Positions 12,765 through 15,694 of a DNA stretch of 15,694 bases are shown here, in pieces. Both the position numbers and the translations under genes were made by a program. Position 1 is the stretch's first letter, and each line of letters starts with the position of its first letter. The notes under the pieces were generated by a model. It ran no database searches, had not been told where the DNA came from, and saw nothing but the letters and a program-made list of their open reading frames with translations. Source of the DNA: Desulfobacterales bacterium CG23_combo_of_CG06-09_8_20_14_all_52_9 (GTDB taxonomy: Bacteria; Desulfobacterota; Desulfobacteria; Desulfobacterales; UBA2156); NCBI GenBank assembly GCA_002771315.1, contig PCSF01000023.1, positions 1-15,694 of the forward strand, read 5' to 3'.

Positions 12765-15044
12765 TTGGCTCTCTTTCTCTCCTTTTTTGTTGTCCTTTTA
12801 GGGATGGCGCTTCCCGGAACGTCCCATGCCGCACTTCGGTCCGGGAATGCCTTTGAATCCGATTCCGCAGATGTAAGCTTGCCCTGGCAGGTCACGGCCG
12901 ATTCCTTGTTTTATGACCAAGAAGCCGACCATTACGTCGCCAAGGGACATGTCGTCGTCGTCAAAAAAAAGATGCGCCTCAGTGGCGACTTCGTTCAGCT
13001 GAATCACAAAACGGGCCAGGCTCTTGCCATCGGAAACGCCGTCTTGTCCGATGGAGAGGACATCCTCACCGGGGAGCGCATCCGCTTCGACCTAAAAAAT
13101 GAAACCGGAAGCGCCTATCACGGCACCGTTTTTTTAAAACAAAACCATTTTTATATCCGGGGGGATAAGATCCAAAAGACCGGCGAAAAGACCTACAGTG
13201 CCCAATCGGCAAGCATTTCCACCTGTGACGGTGAGAACCCGGACTGGAAGGTCACGGCCCGAAATGTCTCTGTGGCGCTGGAAGGATACGGCTCTGCCAT
13301 ACACAGCACCCTGTGGCTAAAAAAGGTGCCGGTGCTTTATACTCCATATTTTATCTTCCCCGCCAAAACCAAACGCCAGTCCGGATTTCTTCCCCCTCGC
13401 CTGAGGGTCTCCGACCGGAAGGGAACCGAATATGAACAGCCCTATTTCTGGGCCATCAATGATAATTCGGATGCCACACTCTACTTAGACCATATGGATC
13501 GACGGGGAGAAAAATTCGGGCTTGAATACCGCTACGTCCTGAGTCATCTTTCCAAAGGGGCTCTCATGGGAGATTTCCTCAATGATCGTCAGGCAGACGA
13601 CGGAACTGAAGATTCGAGCGATCGTTGGGGTTATAAGGACGATGTTTACTTAAGACCCAACCATGACCGGTATTGGTTCAGGATGAAACACGACCAGGCC
13701 CTTCCGTGGGACTTTTTCGCCAAGCTCGATCTCGATATGGTCTCGGACCAGGATTATTTGGTGGAATTCAAAAGCGGTTACAACGGCTTCGATGAGACCA
13801 ATCACTATTTTCAAACCGTCTTCGGCAGGGGCGTGGACGATTATACGGACACCACCCGATTGAACCGCTTGAACCTGAATCGGGCTTGGGATCGAAGCAG
13901 CCTCAACATCGAAGGCCGGTGGTATGACGATGTTCTTTTCCGCAGGCACAGCGACCCGGAAGATTTAGATTTAACCCTTCATCGCCTCCCTTTCGTCGAG
14001 TACGATGTTTCCAAGGGGCAGTTCTCAGACACTCCTTTTTATTACGACCTGTCTTCCGATTATATCCGGTTCTACCGGAAAGACGGACTGCGGGGGCACC
14101 GTGTGGATGTTTATCCGAAGGCGTATCTACCCGTAAAACTTAACAATTACCTGTCCCTGGAACCTTTTGTGGGGCTTAGGGAAACATTCTGGCATATCGA
14201 CCAGTATGAAACCGAAAAGGAGGGCCAGGACAGCACCCAGCTCAGAGACCTCTATGATACAGGCATCAATCTCAGCACGGAATTGTATCGGATTTACAAC
14301 ACCGGTGGAAAAACCCTCGATAAGATCCGCCACAGCATCCTCCCAAAGATCACCTATCGATACTTACCGGAAAAAGAACAGGATCAATACCCCAAATTCG
14401 ACGGTGTCGACCGGATCGGAAGGGTCAACCAGGTCGGCTACTCGCTGACGAACACGTTCACCTCAAGGTCCCTCAAGAAAACACCGAACACGGAAATTCC
14501 GCAATATCTATACCGCGAATTCGCAAGACTCAGCGTCAATCAAAGCTACAACATCTATGAAGCCACCGACGAGGACATTGAAGAAAAAGAACCGTTTTCC
14601 AACATTAATGGTCAGCTTACACTCAGCCCCATGGATTACATATCCGTTGACGCCGATGCCCAGTGGTCCGTTTACGAACATGACTGGATGTCTTATAATA
14701 CCCAGTGTAAGGTGTCGGATTATCGAGGGGACAGCTTCCATGTCGAATATCGTTACCGGCGGGATTCGGCCGAAAGCAAATCAGACGGCAAGGAGTCGAT
14801 TTATACCCGGCTTTATGCCAACCTTTTTGAGGGTTTCTCTGCTTTTTGGGACCATGAACGCAACCTATACGACAAAGAGGATATCAAAACCGGAATCGGG
14901 GTGATCTATAAAGCCCAATGCTGGTCCATCGATTTTCGATACACCGACGAATTCGAAGACCGGACCTACTCCGTAATGATTAATCTTTACGGCCTCGGCG
15001 GCTTCGGAAGCAGCATCGGAACCGAAAAACAAGAAACCGAATGA
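12765..15044 (+). CDS. lptD: LPS-assembly protein LptD
   Basis: Outer-membrane beta-barrel that inserts lipopolysaccharide into the outer leaflet together with LptE. After a signal peptide (LALFLSFFVVLLGMALPG then TSHA, likely cleavage) comes an OstA/LptA-like periplasmic domain, starting VTADSLFYDQEADHYVAKG and continuing as repeated beta strands. Then the family hallmark PVLYTPYFIFPAK, QSGFLPP, and a long C-terminal barrel rich in aromatic and charged alternation. The span given is 759 codons, a normal size. The start is unresolved. The frame is open back to TTG 12669 (791 codons), but that segment lies in the repeats and has no ribosome site. TTG 12765 has GAGGG only 3 nt upstream. ATG 12739 has a good site but is out of frame. 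Confidence 0.93.
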   Translation: MALFLSFFVVLLGMALPGTSHAALRSGNAFESDSADVSLPWQVTADSLFYDQEADHYVAKGHVVVVKKKMRLSGDFVQLNHKTGQALAIGNAVLSDGEDILTGERIRFDLKNETGSAYHGTVFLKQNHFYIRGDKIQKTGEKTYSAQSASISTCDGENPDWKVTARNVSVALEGYGSAIHSTLWLKKVPVLYTPYFIFPAKTKRQSGFLPPRLRVSDRKGTEYEQPYFWAINDNSDATLYLDHMDRRGEKFGLEYRYVLSHLSKGALMGDFLNDRQADDGTEDSSDRWGYKDDVYLRPNHDRYWFRMKHDQALPWDFFAKLDLDMVSDQDYLVEFKSGYNGFDETNHYFQTVFGRGVDDYTDTTRLNRLNLNRAWDRSSLNIEGRWYDDVLFRRHSDPEDLDLTLHRLPFVEYDVSKGQFSDTPFYYDLSSDYIRFYRKDGLRGHRVDVYPKAYLPVKLNNYLSLEPFVGLRETFWHIDQYETEKEGQDSTQLRDLYDTGINLSTELYRIYNTGGKTLDKIRHSILPKITYRYLPEKEQDQYPKFDGVDRIGRVNQVGYSLTNTFTSRSLKKTPNTEIPQYLYREFARLSVNQSYNIYEATDEDIEEKEPFSNINGQLTLSPMDYISVDADAQWSVYEHDWMSYNTQCKVSDYRGDSFHVEYRYRRDSAESKSDGKESIYTRLYANLFEGFSAFWDHERNLYDKEDIKTGIGVIYKAQCWSIDFRYTDEFEDRTYSVMINLYGLGGFGSSIGTEKQETE

Positions 15045-15077
15045 ATACTTAAGTATCAAGGAAGCAAGACATCAGCC

Positions 15078-15694
15078 ATGGTCATCGTCAAGACACCTCT
15101 TCGATTAAGCTTTGTGGGCGGCGGATCCGACATGAAGCCCTTTTACTCGAAACGGCCGGGGCAGGTCATTTGCACGGCCATCGACAAATTCGTTTATGCC
15201 ATCGTCAAGGAACGTTTCGACGACATGATCTATATCAACTATTCCAAAAAAGAGTGCGTTGAACATGTCTCGGAGGTCCGACATCACCTTGTCCGTGAGG
15301 CCATGAAGATCACCGGTGTTGAAAAAGGGATCGAGATCACCACGCTGGCCGATGTCCCTTCCAGCGGATCGGGCCTGGGGAGTTCAAGCTCCATCACCGT
15401 AGCGCTTTTGCACGCCTTTTATGCTTACCAAAATCTTCTTATCACCGCAGAGCAACTGGCCCAAGACGCCTGCCGGGTCGAAATCGATATCCTTAAAAAG
15501 CCCATCGGCAAGCAGGATCAATACGCGGCTGCTTATGGCGGTGTGAACCAGTTCATTTTTCATGAAAACGAAACCACCACTCGCATTCCTGTCGCCATGG
15601 ACCGTGCAGCAAAGAGAAAATTCACATCATCTCTTCTCCTGTATTACACCGGAATTACCCGGAAAGCCGATTGGATCCTTGCCGACCAGCAAAA
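15078..15694 (+). CDS. GHMP sugar kinase, HddA-like heptose-7-phosphate kinase (partial)
   Basis: I translated this frame directly; 205 codons are visible and the gene continues past the right edge. It opens MVIVKTPLRLSFVGGGSD, the standard GHMP N-terminus of the D-glycero-D-manno-heptose 7-phosphate kinase group. It also has the ATP-binding motif DVPSSGSGLGSSSSI, and EIDILKKPIGKQDQYAAAYGG, which is typical of that subgroup. HddA makes an activated heptose precursor for LPS core or S-layer glycans. ATG 15078 is 33 bases after lptD; the nearest purine-rich site (AAGGA) is rather far at about 15 nt. Co-transcription with lptD fits an envelope role. Related GHMP kinases acting on other sugars cannot be excluded. 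Confidence 0.85.
   Translation, partial: MVIVKTPLRLSFVGGGSDMKPFYSKRPGQVICTAIDKFVYAIVKERFDDMIYINYSKKECVEHVSEVRHHLVREAMKITGVEKGIEITTLADVPSSGSGLGSSSSITVALLHAFYAYQNLLITAEQLAQDACRVEIDILKKPIGKQDQYAAAYGGVNQFIFHENETTTRIPVAMDRAAKRKFTSSLLLYYTGITRKADWILADQQ

Noticed and set aside
1..15694. CRISPR array, tRNA, rRNA or prophage
   Set aside because: No regularly spaced repeats, cloverleaf-like conserved boxes, rRNA signatures or phage-type genes were seen on reading through.

Overview
The window looks like a chromosomal core region from a Gram-negative, probably anaerobic deltaproteobacterium (Desulfobacterota). That placement is an inference. It rests on LptD and a heptose-kinase-like gene (an LPS outer membrane), a small 2x[4Fe-4S] ferredoxin, and the combination of RNase J, a YhaM-like nuclease and SurE. 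No transposase, phage gene, CRISPR array, rRNA or tRNA was found.

Layout from left to right. (1) 1-2086, minus strand: plsC then RNase J, overlapping by 13 bases; RNase J runs off the left edge. (2) 2107-2351: a repeat cluster with a 28-bp motif, a REP-like palindrome and a 123-bp element that has terminal inverted repeats. (3) 2379-2711, minus: an unrecognised 110-aa protein. (4) 2789-5449, plus: a sigma70-type promoter, a TPP riboswitch with an intrinsic terminator, then overlapping thiM-thiE-thiL, a thiamine salvage and TMP-phosphorylation operon. (5) 5442-6335, minus: an alkyltransferase (Ogt/MGMT) that overlaps thiL tail to tail, and a ferredoxin. (6) 6488-12364, minus: surE, a YhaM-like OB-HD nuclease, tmk, a cysteine synthase/CysRS-like fusion and an unknown 337-aa protein, probably co-transcribed. 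(7) 12587-12737: a second copy of the repeat cluster, with the element inverted. (8) 12765 to the end, plus: lptD and a GHMP-type sugar kinase, which runs off the right edge; both fit lipopolysaccharide biogenesis.

The most unusual item is the fusion gene at 7540-9816. An apparently intact PLP-dependent cysteine synthase is joined to a full-length CysRS-like module. That module keeps the overall CysRS scaffold, but both class-I catalytic signatures (HIGH and KMSKS) are replaced and one zinc-ligand position has changed. It may be an enzyme that makes cysteine and passes it to a repurposed synthetase fold, rather than a normal tRNA ligase.

The second item is a pair of about 96% identical 123/124-bp TA-bounded elements in opposite orientation about 10.2 kb apart. 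The right copy lies at the start of lptD and leaves the start codon of that essential gene unclear.
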